Shown piece by piece: positions 53,224 through 62,819 of a stretch of 64,000 nucleotides of DNA. The notes beneath the pieces are model-generated. The model made no database searches, was not told the DNA's origin, and worked only from the letters and a program-made list of their open reading frames with translations. The position numbers were made by a program, and so were the translations under genes. How positions within the stretch are numbered: position 1 is the stretch's first letter; every line of letters begins with the position of its first letter. Origin of the DNA: Paenibacillus sp. ACRRX (GTDB lineage: Bacteria > Bacillota > Bacilli > Paenibacillales > Paenibacillaceae); contig NZ_JAKRNK010000005.1 in NCBI RefSeq assembly GCF_022346885.1, positions 62,001-126,000 on the forward strand. The letters run 5' to 3'.

Positions 53224-54117
53224 ATGGCAGCTAAATATTCACTCCAAATCGAAGGGTTTGAGGTCCCTTTATCCAATCCTGACAAGCTATTGTGGCCTGA
53301 ACTTGGATTAACAAAAGCCGATTATGTGAAACTTTTGCTGCCTGTTGCTCCTTACTTGATTCGTTATTGCCAGAATCGTTATTTAACAACGATTAGATAT
53401 CCAGATGGTGTGCATGGGGAGTCCTTTTATCAGAAAAATTGCCCGCAGCCCACGCCTGAATTCGTAAACACAGCATTTCATGGTGAACATGAGTATGTGC
53501 TGCTTAACAACTTGCCTACGTTGATTTGGCTTGCCAATCTAGCAAGCCTGGAATTTCACCCCTCCCTGCACACCATAGGAGATGAGCTTCCTGAGCAATG
53601 GATTATTGACCTTGATCCTTCTATTCCCGTAGAGCCGCGGATCATGGAAGCTGCAGCACTTGTAGGGCAGCTGCTGCACTCCTTAGGTATTGACAGTGTA
53701 CCCAAAACCTCTGGTGCAACCGGCGTCCAAGTCGTAATCAAGCTGCAGCGGGGACCGACATTCGCCCAATTGAAGTCATTCGGCTTATTCGTAGCGCAGT
53801 ACTTATGCCAGCAATCTCCGAACCTCTTTACCATCGAGCGACTGAAAAAGGATCGCGGCACTCGCATTTACATCGATTATGCACAGCATGATATCGGTCG
53901 TACGATTGCGGCTGCGTATACGCCCAGAGCCACCCCTTATGCCACCATCTCTATGCCTTTGACTTGGGAAGAAGTCAGCCGCAATCCGAGTCCGCGCGAC
54001 TTCACGCTGCTGAATGCGGCGACACACTTATCGCAAACCGGGGACTTGTTGGAGCAAGCCCCCGTACAGCATTTGACAGAGACGCTGCAAGCCTTCCAAA
54101 CGCAACTTCGAAACTGA
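53224..54117 (+). CDS. LigD-type polymerase (archaeo-eukaryotic primase fold)
   Basis: A 297-residue protein with LSNPDKLLWPELGLTKADYV (in part NPDKLLWPELGLTK), the catalytic acids D129 and D131 in IIDLDPS, and DYAQHDIGRTIAAAYTPRA. LigD polymerases fill gaps and add nucleotides at broken ends. At the position where many family members have SG..GLH(V/I) this protein has SGATGVQV, so the histidine is glutamine (Q169). Whether that is common in Bacillales I cannot say. AAGGAGG lies upstream of the ATG. Confidence 0.92.
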   Translation: MAAKYSLQIEGFEVPLSNPDKLLWPELGLTKADYVKLLLPVAPYLIRYCQNRYLTTIRYPDGVHGESFYQKNCPQPTPEFVNTAFHGEHEYVLLNNLPTLIWLANLASLEFHPSLHTIGDELPEQWIIDLDPSIPVEPRIMEAAALVGQLLHSLGIDSVPKTSGATGVQVVIKLQRGPTFAQLKSFGLFVAQYLCQQSPNLFTIERLKKDRGTRIYIDYAQHDIGRTIAAAYTPRATPYATISMPLTWEEVSRNPSPRDFTLLNAATHLSQTGDLLEQAPVQHLTETLQAFQTQLRN

Positions 54118-54143
54118 GACAAAATCAGTGCATAACAGACCAA

Positions 54144-54182
54144 ATAACCCGAATCGGATAGGACTCCGATGTCGGGTTATAG
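54144..54182. terminator. Hairpin between the polymerase gene and htpG
   Basis: ATAACCCGA (54144-54152) and TCGGGTTAT (54172-54180) pair around an inner TCGGA/TCCGA stem. The long stem suggests a bidirectional terminator, but the T-tract is poor. Confidence 0.5.
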
Positions 54183-54252
54183 CAGGTATGACAGCTAATT
54201 GCAACAGCAGCAAGCCAGTCAAAATATTTTATAACTATTTGAGCATTACGGC

Positions 54253-56136
54253 TTACACCATAATTTTGCACATATCATTTGTAAATTGAACAGGGTCTTG
54301 AATTGGCAGGCCTTCAATCAACAGTGCTTGGTTGTACAATAGATTCGTATACAGATTCAACTTCTCTTGGTCTGATGCTTGCGCATCCTTCAAGGATTGG
54401 AATACTTCATGGTTGACGTTGATTTCCAGCACTTTATCCGCTTGTACATCTTGGCTGTTTGGCATTGCCTTTAATATTTTTTCCATCTCGATGGATAGTT
54501 CACCCTCCGTGGACAAACACACCGGATGAGATTTTAATCGTTTGGATGCTTTTACTTGCTTCACTTTTCCGGTCAGAATGCTCTGCATCGCTTCGAACAA
54601 CGCGTTATTATCGTTGTCATTCGCTTCCTCAGCCTGATCGTTTTCATCCGCCTCAATACCCAGGTCTCCGCTGGATACGGAACGGAACTCCTTCTCTTTG
54701 TACTGCATAATCGTCTTAATCGCAAATTCATCGATATCATCGGTGAAGTATAGAATCTCATAACCTTTGTCAGCTACCATCTCAGCTTGCGGCAGCTTCT
54801 CGATACGCTCGATGGATTCACCAGACGCATAATAAATGTACTTTTGCTCTTCTGGCATTCTGGATACGTACTCGTCTAACGTCACCAGCTTCTTCTCGGT
54901 GGATGAATAGAACATCACCAAGTCTTGCAGTGTTTCTTTATTAGTGCCGTAATCGCTGTACACGCCGTATTTTAACTGTCTGCCAAAAGACTTGTAGAAC
55001 GTTTCATATTTCTCGCGCTCATCCTTCAGCAAGCTTTGCAGTTGGCTCTTGATCTTGTTTTTGATGTTCTTGGCGATCAAATGCAATTGGCGGTCATGCT
55101 GCAGCATCTCACGTGAGATATTCAAGGATAGATCTTCGGAATCGACCATTCCTTTAACAAAGCCAAAATAGTCTGGCAGCAGGTCTGCGCATTTGTTCAT
55201 AATGAGCACGCCGTTGGAATAGAGCTCTAGACCTTTCTCGTATTCCTTCGTGTAATAATCAAATGGCGTATTCTCTGGAATAAACAGGATTGCCTTGTAC
55301 ACCACTGCGCCGTCCGCGCTGATATGAATATGCTTTAACGGTTTATCGAAGCCATAACGCTTTTCGTTGTAGAAGCGCTCATAATCTTCGGTCGTCAGTT
55401 CATTTTTATTTTTACGCCAGATCGGTACCATGCTGTTGATCGTCTGTTCTTCTTGGTAGTCTTCCAGCTCATTCTCTTCGCTGCCTTCTTTAGGACGCTG
55501 ACCCTTTACATCCATCTTAATCGGGTAACGTATAAAGTCGGAATATTTCTTAATAATCGATCTGAGGCGATACTCTTCCAAGTACTCGTCATATTGATCA
55601 TCTTCTGTGTTCTCTTTAATTTGCAACGTAATCTCGGTTCCTGCTGTATCCTTCTCACACGGTACAATCGTATATCCGTCAGCACCTTTAGACTCCCACT
55701 TAAACGCCTCATCGCTGCCGAACGCTTTGCTGACTACTGCAACAACGTCCGCAACCATAAAGGCGGAGTAGAATCCAACCCCGAATTGACCGATAATGTT
55801 ATGTCCGTCTTTTGATTCGTTTTCAGACTTAAAAGCCAACGACCCACTCTTGGCGATTACCCCAAGGTTATTTTCCAACTCCTCCTTGGACATCCCGATG
55901 CCAGTGTCTGTAATCGTCAATGTTCTGCTGTCTTTATCAACTGCTACTTTAATGTAATAATCTTCTTTGTTAAATACTAACTGATCGTCAGCAAGCGCCT
56001 TGTAGTACATCTTGTCGATTGCATCGCTTGCATTGGAGATAAGCTCTCTCAAGAAGATTTCTCGTTGGGTGTAAATGGAGTTGATCATCATTTCCAGCAA
56101 TCGCTTGGATTCTGCTTTGAACTGCTTCTTGGCCAT
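54253..56136 (-). CDS. htpG: Molecular chaperone HtpG (Hsp90)
   Basis: A 627-residue Hsp90 with the ATPase motifs [29 protein letters not shown] and [14 protein letters not shown], a middle domain with [18 protein letters not shown] (here [16 protein letters not shown]), and a C-terminal dimerisation domain. The ATG at 56136 follows AAAGGGGAT; an in-frame TTG 18 bases upstream overlaps it. An acidic linker near residues 490-505 is rich in Glu, Asp and Asn. A perfect CIRCE and a sigma-A promoter stand upstream. Confidence 0.96.
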   Translation of the reverse strand: MAKKQFKAESKRLLEMMINSIYTQREIFLRELISNASDAIDKMYYKALADDQLVFNKEDYYIKVAVDKDSRTLTITDTGIGMSKEELENNLGVIAKSGSLAFKSENESKDGHNIIGQFGVGFYSAFMVADVVAVVSKAFGSDEAFKWESKGADGYTIVPCEKDTAGTEITLQIKENTEDDQYDEYLEEYRLRSIIKKYSDFIRYPIKMDVKGQRPKEGSEENELEDYQEEQTINSMVPIWRKNKNELTTEDYERFYNEKRYGFDKPLKHIHISADGAVVYKAILFIPENTPFDYYTKEYEKGLELYSNGVLIMNKCADLLPDYFGFVKGMVDSEDLSLNISREMLQHDRQLHLIAKNIKNKIKSQLQSLLKDEREKYETFYKSFGRQLKYGVYSDYGTNKETLQDLVMFYSSTEKKLVTLDEYVSRMPEEQKYIYYASGESIERIEKLPQAEMVADKGYEILYFTDDIDEFAIKTIMQYKEKEFRSVSSGDLGIEADENDQAEEANDNDNNALFEAMQSILTGKVKQVKASKRLKSHPVCLSTEGELSIEMEKILKAMPNSQDVQADKVLEINVNHEVFQSLKDAQASDQEKLNLYTNLLYNQALLIEGLPIQDPVQFTNDMCKIMV

Positions 56137-56237
56137 GAATAGATCCCCTTTCAATGTAAAGAAAATAATAGAATCAACGCTGGCTCACCTTGCTAACAAT
56201 TAGGGTGTGCAGCGGTCATATATATAGTTCGCCATGA

Positions 56238-56304
56238 TTAGCACTCTTTCCTGTCGAGTGCTAATACTTCTTTTTATATACCACAACCTAATTTTCGATG
56301 TCAA
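56238..56304 (-). promoter_or_regulatory. htpG promoter with a perfect CIRCE operator
   Basis: On the minus strand TTGACA (56304-56299), an 18-base spacer and TATATA (56080-56075 of the local numbering 56280-56275) form a promoter. The CIRCE element at 56238-56264 is a perfect TTAGCACTC, nine bases, GAGTGCTAA and covers the likely start of transcription. HrcA should therefore repress htpG directly. Confidence 0.9.
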
Positions 56305-56510
56305 TACGGTAACGAAAAAAATAGAAAAATATAGCATATGAAATCTTCTTTAGTCAATCAATCGTCTCGTCCCTGTTAGAACAAATGAAAATGACCCCCT
56401 ACACTCTCATTTACACAAATTCAACATCACCATTACGTAAGCTTAACAAGTGACTGCTATAATTCGACTAAATACGAGCAAGTTAACGATTGAAGGGGGA
56501 TTTATCGATC

Positions 56511-57962
56511 ATGAACAACAAATGGCTGATGGCTGCTACAGCAGCACTTACACTCACAGTAGGCACCAACGTAATACCTGTAAATGCACTAAATGGTTCC
56601 CCGGCAGAGCAGATTACGTATACCAACAACGGGCAAGTGGTGACACCATCTTCTTCTGCGGTGGATATCGATGGCCGTTTATATTTGCCGCTTCGTGCGC
56701 TTAGTGAAGCCTCTGGCAAATATGTAGATTGGGATGAGTTCCGTGGCAGCGTAGCACTGACAGACAAACCTGAGTTAACTGGAAAGTATAAATTAAATGC
56801 ACCTAATCTAAACGAAGGGGTCAAAATGGGGATCGGTTCCTCTTTAACTCACATACCTGGTGACCCTGATAACGTGTTTTATTCAACAGCAGACCGCGGT
56901 CCTAACGGAGAAGTCGAGGTCAACGGCAAGAATCGCCGGACTTTCCCGCTTGCCACTTACACGCCAAGCCTTTATAAGATCCAAATTGAAAAAGGCGAAA
57001 TTAAAATATTAGAGCAAATACCATTAAAACTAAACGGCACCAATCCTGCAACAGGTAATGATCGTATTACGGGTCTACCGAACATTAAAGGCCGTGACGA
57101 AGTGCCTTTTGATGTCAAAGCAGAGAAAGAGCTTGCCTATGACCCCTATGGGCTTGATATCGAAGGACTTGCCTATAATCCAAAAGATGACACGTTCTGG
57201 ATCTCTGATGAGTACGGTCCTTCTATCGTCCATGTAAAACGCGATGGCACGCTTATCGAAAGGATCGTGCCGAAGGGCTGGGGCGCGCAAGTGTCCGCCC
57301 CGCTCGTGCCAGCACGTGAAACATTGCCAGCCGTATACAACAAGCTTCGCCAAAACCGTGGTGCAGAGGCGGTTGGCATCACGCCTGACAGCAAATATAT
57401 GTTCATGGCCATGCAAAGCCCGCTTCGCAGCCCGGACAAGTCCACGGACAATTCGCGCCAGCTGCGGATCATCAAGCTTGATCTAGCAACACTGCAGCCA
57501 GTAGCTGAATATGCTTATGTGGCGGAAGACGCGAAGCAATTCAACAACCTGTCCCAATCAGACATCGTAATCTCTGATCTGGTCGTAGTAAACGAGAACA
57601 CGCTGCTGATCGATGAGCGTGACAAAAACGCGGGCGACAAGGCACAGTTGAAACGAATTTATGCGATCGACCTGACTAATGCATCTAACATTCTCGGCAA
57701 ATATGATGATGAGAAAGCAGGTAAGACGCTGGAGCAGATGACGATTGCCGAGTTGCGCGCGAACGGGATTCTCCCGCCTTCTAAGCGCACTGTACTCGAC
57801 GGGGTTCAGTTTGGCTACCCGTACGAGAAGATTGAGGGCTTGTCGCTTGTGAATGGCAATACACTCGTGATTGTCAACGACAATGACTTTGGCGTGGGCA
57901 GCACATCTTCGGATAACGGCACTGAGTTGTGGACGTTTAAGCTGCCTTACTCGATTAAGTAA
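56511..57962 (+). CDS. Secreted phytase-like esterase-domain protein with copper-amine-oxidase-like N-terminal domain
   Basis: The ATG at 56511 follows AAGGGGGAT. A signal peptide (LMAATAALTLTVGTNVIPVNA) precedes a short stalk domain of the copper amine oxidase N-terminal type (VDIDGRLYLPLRALSEASG). About 380 residues then form a phytase-like beta-propeller (STADRGPNGEVE, GLDIEGLAYNPKDDTFWISDEYGP, GAEAVGITPDSKYMF, EGLSLVNGNTLVIVNDND). Members are secreted phosphoesterases or of unknown activity. It is a single-gene transcript with its own terminator. Confidence 0.82.
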   Translation: MNNKWLMAATAALTLTVGTNVIPVNALNGSPAEQITYTNNGQVVTPSSSAVDIDGRLYLPLRALSEASGKYVDWDEFRGSVALTDKPELTGKYKLNAPNLNEGVKMGIGSSLTHIPGDPDNVFYSTADRGPNGEVEVNGKNRRTFPLATYTPSLYKIQIEKGEIKILEQIPLKLNGTNPATGNDRITGLPNIKGRDEVPFDVKAEKELAYDPYGLDIEGLAYNPKDDTFWISDEYGPSIVHVKRDGTLIERIVPKGWGAQVSAPLVPARETLPAVYNKLRQNRGAEAVGITPDSKYMFMAMQSPLRSPDKSTDNSRQLRIIKLDLATLQPVAEYAYVAEDAKQFNNLSQSDIVISDLVVVNENTLLIDERDKNAGDKAQLKRIYAIDLTNASNILGKYDDEKAGKTLEQMTIAELRANGILPPSKRTVLDGVQFGYPYEKIEGLSLVNGNTLVIVNDNDFGVGSTSSDNGTELWTFKLPYSIK

Positions 57963-58026
57963 CCCTAGTCCCGTGTGCCCCTTCCCTTACTGAATCGTTT
58001 CACAACGATTCCATATGTATTAACGG

Positions 58027-58059
58027 CCCCGTCTTGAGCCTTTGGCTGGACGGGGTTTT
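58027..58059 (+). terminator. Terminator of the phytase-like gene
   Basis: CCCCGTC (58027-58033) and GACGGGG (58049-58055) with an inner AGCC/GGCT stem, followed by TTTTG. Confidence 0.85.
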
Positions 58060-58294
58060 GTTGTTCATTTGCATACTCGTCCGCTCACCATATTCCCTCG
58101 CTAATTTCCTTCCCCATTCGGTCTATCGGATGACGGTTAAGCATCGATAATCAAAAGGTTGATATAATGGACTCCCCACTTTAAAATGAACTCCAACACC
58201 GACTGGTGCTTTATACCCTATTAGATTTGCAAATATTGAAATATTCCATAACCTCCCTTATGATAGAATTACAACCAAGAAAGGAAGCTGGAAT

Positions 58295-58828
58295 ATGAAG
58301 AAAATAATAGTACTTTTGCTTCTGCTTGTTGTACTCGTACCCTCTCAAGCGTTTGCAGCCGCATCATCGTCTAAGGTAAATATTGAAAAGACTTATTTTG
58401 AGTCTTACAAGGGCAAGGTTAACGAAGTGAAAGCCGCCCAGAAGAACCTGAGTGTCTTGCTGTGTCCAGATGTTAAGCCTCTCACAGAGCAGTATAAAGC
58501 CTCAGCAGCTAGATACACTAGCTTAGTTAAGAGTAAAGCGAGCAAGGACACGCTGGCGCAAGCCAAAGCAGAGAAGGTTCGAGACATCAAAGCGCTTAAC
58601 GCCGCGAAGAAGATATGTTCTGCTAAAGTAAAGCAGCACAAGATAGAAAGTGATAAGGCACTGAAAGAAATCAACGTATTAAAAGCAGCCATCGTCAAAA
58701 ATATTAAGACTCACTTGGCTGGCAAGGATGGCATGAGCGAGAATGACTTCAATTCCTCTGTGCAGAAAAGTTTGTCGTTTATGTATAGCAAGTTTGATGT
58801 TCTGTTGAACTCGTTAAGATCTGTGTAG
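58295..58828 (+). CDS. Small secreted helical protein of unknown function
   Basis: A clear signal peptide (IIVLLLLLVVLVPSQAFAA) is followed by about 155 residues that are Lys/Ala-rich and predicted helical with coiled-coil character (VNEVKAAQKNLSVLL, AKAEKVRDIKALNAAKK). Two cysteines in the mature part (LLCPDV and KICSAK) could form a disulfide. AAAGGAAG precedes the ATG. I do not recognise the family. The gene ends in a strong terminator. Confidence 0.7.
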   Translation: MKKIIVLLLLLVVLVPSQAFAAASSSKVNIEKTYFESYKGKVNEVKAAQKNLSVLLCPDVKPLTEQYKASAARYTSLVKSKASKDTLAQAKAEKVRDIKALNAAKKICSAKVKQHKIESDKALKEINVLKAAIVKNIKTHLAGKDGMSENDFNSSVQKSLSFMYSKFDVLLNSLRSV

Positions 58829-58850
58829 ATATTTATGCATAACTAGTAAC

Positions 58851-58892
58851 AAGAGAGGAGTACGTATAAATACGTCTCCTCTCTTTCTTTTT
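58851..58892. terminator. Bidirectional terminator between the small secreted protein gene and pnkp
   Basis: AGAGAGGAG (58852-58860) pairs with CTCCTCTCT (58876-58884) around a TACG-rich loop, with TTCTTTTT after it. It separates converging transcripts. Confidence 0.8.
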
Positions 58893-58897
58893 ACACT

Positions 58898-61483
58898 TTA
58901 CAACCGTGGATCAATCTCCTTCTCTTTAGCTACTTCAAATAACAAATTGGATACAATCTCCTGATACTCTCTGTTATCTGGTTTAATATCTTCAAACTTA
59001 AAGGATAACATTTTCTTTCCAAGGCGGTGCTCATTTATAGATGTTCGAAGTTTCTGCTTTATATTTTTCTGTTTGAATAACTTATGATACTTATGCGGGA
59101 ACCGATAATCATAACCATATATAATTGATAAATAATCCGGGTTCCTAACCTTCATAAAAGGTGCTGCATCCCCATTATTTACTTCAGGTTTAATTACGAC
59201 TCCTTCCATATGATTAAGCATTGTAAGCGATGCAAAATAATGCTCTGCTCTCTCATAGCTATCCGATTCGGTCAAGTCTACAGTAAGATATTCATCTTCA
59301 GATAAGAACTGATACATATCAGAAGTAGTCCAATCTGGTATTTGTTCTTCACCGGACTCATAGATTATTTTTAGTAGCGCAAATGGTTTAAATTCAAGTG
59401 TATCGTCCTCAGCATATAATTCAAGCTGCCTTTTATAGGTGATATATGCCTTTTCGTGTTCGTGTAGTGGTACGTAAGTCTCTAAAATACTGTGCACGTG
59501 CTTATAATTTTGATATATGTTGTCTCCATACTTCTCACTTAACTTTGCCTTTGGTATATGAAATTGGTCCTGCTCAAACCCGCTAGCCTGATATTGATCC
59601 GCTAAATGGTCAAATTCTTGTTGGAAACTATACTGCTTAAGAAATTCAAACTCACTCTCTAGGGCTGATTCAATAGGCTTAAACTGACGTTTAATCAAGG
59701 CATCACCCAAGGCCTTCCAAGGGAGCAACTCGCCATCAATAATGAGCATTTCTATTCTATTATCCTGCATATATCCACCGAATTTCAGCTGCAGTTGATC
59801 GTATATTGCTGTCAGCTCAACCTGATTAATCTTATAGCCATTTCGACTAACTGCAAAGCATCGTTGACGCTCATTATGCAAATATATATTACATCTTGAA
59901 CCCATATATTTGGGTTGTAATACAACTTTATTTACTGAGCGAGCTGCATAATAATTTAGACCTGAAGTTAATGACTCGAGCTGATACGTCGCTTCATCCT
60001 TATCTGCAGGAGGCATCGTACCGGAAATAAAATTGACCTTATTCCGCGAACAGTATTGGAGTCGGCGAACCTCATCAACATCGAGATCTTGAATCGTAAT
60101 TTTTCCTTGTTCCACAAACAAATCTTGTAAGGATTCCGCTATAATGACCTGTTTCGATTTGTACGCTTTAAAGAACGGTTTAAACGAGATTTTAACAGAT
60201 GTCAGCGCATTTCCATGAACGCTTCCCGTATCCAAATGAATTTTATTTTTAATACGGAATGCAGTTTTGGCCGCGATATGGCCGTACACATGATAAGGAT
60301 GATTTTTTACCGCTTCTTGCTTCAGGAATTGAAGTTGTTCTTCGAACGGCACATTTCGATCAACTCTAAAATTACGTTGATGTCGGAGAGAGCTTGTGTC
60401 CAACTTCCCAATATACTTGTTTTTGCATGGTGCGTGTGTTACATAAAAAGATGGACCATTTACTCCACAGAACTTATAAAAAGGTTGTGATAAGTTTACG
60501 AGCTGACAAAACTTATCCATTAGATCTGCATCATGTAGCAGGACCTGAGTCGAGTCAAAGTACGTATGAAGCAACTCCTGCTCCACACCACTAACTTCAC
60601 CTTTTATATACTTGTGTACAAAATTTTCATGGTTTCCAAGAACAAAAAGAAAATGTTCTTGATTTACGTAAAGGAACTCTATCGTCTCTCTTGTTTGTTG
60701 ACCTTTATCGATCCAGTCCCCCACTAAGATCACTTTAGTATCCCGCACTTGATCTGTTGCAATCAATCTTCCGGATTCAATCTGATAGCCATAACTCAAA
60801 AGCAACCCTTGAAGATCGTTAAGACACTCGTGTACGTCACCAACCATAATATACTTTAGGTTTTGTGGCAAAATAGTATGAAGATAGTCATCACGATTTT
60901 CAATAATCACTTTATATGGAGAACTATCGTTTGGACACACTGTTGAATAAAAATCTTTAGCTCGTATCTTGTGTATATTCGAGTATCCTTCCCGCGATAA
61001 TGAACCCAAAACATCCTTTTTAAAACGATTAATATGATTAGTAATGATCTTCTTCGAACGTTCGGAAGCATAATAGTCTTCGCGCTTGCGATAGTCAAAT
61101 AATATGACCTCAACATTATACTTATTTTCAGATGCAATCTCCCTTACCTTTGCCCGAAAATCATCGGCTAATCCTGTTGTATCCAATACAATAAATTCCG
61201 CATTTATAGGAAATGAAGTGACCATTTTAAGTTTCTCAAACAGCAAGTGAAAAGCTTGAGAGCTAGCTTCCAGCATGACTTGATCATACTTGTCATAGTC
61301 ACTCCCCAAAACCTCCTGCCGAATAGCGTCTGACGAAATATATTGGATATTGAATTTAGCATTTTTATGTATATCTTCAAACCTGAGCTGCGGAATGAGT
61401 ACATCCTGTGCAAATGTTGTCTTGCCGCATTCTGTCGGTCCAATCATCATAAAAATAGTGTGTATTTTCGTCCGAAGTTCCAT
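58898..61483 (-). CDS. pnkp: Polynucleotide kinase-phosphatase-ligase Pnkp (RNA repair)
   Basis: This 861-residue protein has the three-domain order of bacterial Pnkp. The kinase has the P-loop GPTECGKTT at residues 15-23. The metallophosphatase has GDVHE (215-219), GDWIDKG (255-261), GNHE (283-286) and VYGH (399-402). The adenylyltransferase/ligase domain has KYMGSR (525-530) and EGVVIKPE late in the protein. Pnkp heals both ends of cut RNA and, with Hen1, seals them. GAGGGG is 5 bases before the ATG, and the Hen1 stop is one base upstream of it. Length is normal for the family. Confidence 0.93.
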   Translation of the reverse strand: MELRTKIHTIFMMIGPTECGKTTFAQDVLIPQLRFEDIHKNAKFNIQYISSDAIRQEVLGSDYDKYDQVMLEASSQAFHLLFEKLKMVTSFPINAEFIVLDTTGLADDFRAKVREIASENKYNVEVILFDYRKREDYYASERSKKIITNHINRFKKDVLGSLSREGYSNIHKIRAKDFYSTVCPNDSSPYKVIIENRDDYLHTILPQNLKYIMVGDVHECLNDLQGLLLSYGYQIESGRLIATDQVRDTKVILVGDWIDKGQQTRETIEFLYVNQEHFLFVLGNHENFVHKYIKGEVSGVEQELLHTYFDSTQVLLHDADLMDKFCQLVNLSQPFYKFCGVNGPSFYVTHAPCKNKYIGKLDTSSLRHQRNFRVDRNVPFEEQLQFLKQEAVKNHPYHVYGHIAAKTAFRIKNKIHLDTGSVHGNALTSVKISFKPFFKAYKSKQVIIAESLQDLFVEQGKITIQDLDVDEVRRLQYCSRNKVNFISGTMPPADKDEATYQLESLTSGLNYYAARSVNKVVLQPKYMGSRCNIYLHNERQRCFAVSRNGYKINQVELTAIYDQLQLKFGGYMQDNRIEMLIIDGELLPWKALGDALIKRQFKPIESALESEFEFLKQYSFQQEFDHLADQYQASGFEQDQFHIPKAKLSEKYGDNIYQNYKHVHSILETYVPLHEHEKAYITYKRQLELYAEDDTLEFKPFALLKIIYESGEEQIPDWTTSDMYQFLSEDEYLTVDLTESDSYERAEHYFASLTMLNHMEGVVIKPEVNNGDAAPFMKVRNPDYLSIIYGYDYRFPHKYHKLFKQKNIKQKLRTSINEHRLGKKMLSFKFEDIKPDNREYQEIVSNLLFEVAKEKEIDPRL

Positions 61484-61484
61484 C

Positions 61485-62753
61485 TCAATCCCCTCTTTTC
61501 TTCAGCACAATTCCTTGTGTAGTACTGACCTGATTTACACTATCACCGATAGCTACGAATTCGTAGTGAAGATTCATTTCCTTCAAGAATTCCAAGAACC
61601 AGGCTCTAAAACGTTCCTGCCCCATTTCCCACTTATGATCATCATGCCTAAAGCCATCCAACTCATAAAAAGTATTAAAGTCAGCGTTCGGTGTTGTAAT
61701 AATAAAATGTTCATAGTTAACATGTCTGCATACATGTTGAATCAAATCTTTCGCTTCATTCTCACTCATGTGCTCAATTACTTCAGTCATGATGACATCC
61801 ACTAGTTCGCCGTTATACGTTCCCAAAAATTGATCAAGAGAAGGATAGGTTGATATATTATCGATTTCTTTGATTATTGCTTTACGTTGCAAGGCATCCA
61901 ATATTTCTTCATTCGTGTCAATTGCATAATAACTGTGATCCATTTTCTTGGCAAAAGGGATGGCATAAAACCCCTCACCGCAACCAATGTCCACTAATGA
62001 TTTATTAAGAGGTAATACTCCACCAATATAATTTCTTCGTTGGAATGCCGTCCCCCCATAATCCAGACGAATGTCATATCGTCTTGTTTTTTCAATTTCA
62101 GACTTATATTTATTGAATCGTTGTCTAGAGGATAAAAAGTTCCGCGCAAATAAACTCCGAATATAAAAAGGCGCGTCTATTATATTAAGACTCTTAATAT
62201 ATTTGTCGAGAATACTATCAGATATATCAATATATTCGTTCCCTAACATAGATAAAAACAAGCAAAGAACACTAGTCACATGAAGCAGTTGATAGAGGCT
62301 CCTCCGTGTCGTTACAGTTAAAGCGTAACTTTTATGTGATCGATGCTGAATATGAAAGGTGAAGTCTGGTAAGTGCTTTTGGAAAAAATCAATATATCGA
62401 ACCATCTCAATATGGATCATATTGATGAAGAGCGAATGATCATAACCTTCCAAGTCAAGTTCATCATCTGATCTCTTTAATGGTGCATTAAAAAATTCAT
62501 TGATCGCATTAAGCGGAAATAACGGCGTGTTGTAGCGTGACACATTCAAATATTCAAAATGTTCGTTTTCATGCTGTTTGTACGATATCTCGTTATCAGC
62601 ATCTTTAAAGTAAACATTATACGTAGACTCATCCGAATACCAGCCGTATGCCATTCCTTTGCGAATTGAACGAAGCTGCATTCCAGAGTTCGGATTTTTC
62701 TTGATTAGAAAAGTAAACTGGGGATTAGCAGATTTTAATTGTACAATAGCCAT
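61485..62753 (-). CDS. hen1: Hen1, RNA 3'-terminal 2'-O-methyltransferase
   Basis: A 422-residue protein with an N-terminal domain of about 230 residues, which in known Hen1 proteins activates the Pnkp ligase, and a C-terminal methyltransferase. The SAM loop is VDIGCGEGFY (254-263). The metal-binding set of Hen1 is visible as E324, E327 and H328 (TEVIEH) and H373 (HDDHKWEM). Hen1 methylates the 2'-OH at the 3' end before ligation, which protects the repaired site from being cut again. It lies between rtcB and pnkp. It is slightly shorter than the 450-470 residues I associate with other Hen1 proteins. Confidence 0.92.
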   Translation of the reverse strand: MAIVQLKSANPQFTFLIKKNPNSGMQLRSIRKGMAYGWYSDESTYNVYFKDADNEISYKQHENEHFEYLNVSRYNTPLFPLNAINEFFNAPLKRSDDELDLEGYDHSLFINMIHIEMVRYIDFFQKHLPDFTFHIQHRSHKSYALTVTTRRSLYQLLHVTSVLCLFLSMLGNEYIDISDSILDKYIKSLNIIDAPFYIRSLFARNFLSSRQRFNKYKSEIEKTRRYDIRLDYGGTAFQRRNYIGGVLPLNKSLVDIGCGEGFYAIPFAKKMDHSYYAIDTNEEILDALQRKAIIKEIDNISTYPSLDQFLGTYNGELVDVIMTEVIEHMSENEAKDLIQHVCRHVNYEHFIITTPNADFNTFYELDGFRHDDHKWEMGQERFRAWFLEFLKEMNLHYEFVAIGDSVNQVSTTQGIVLKKRGD

Positions 62754-62819
62754 CTTTTATTCTCTCCTCTCCGAACCTTTCGGTCGGTCTACAATACGAA
62801 TCAATATTCTCGTAATCTA

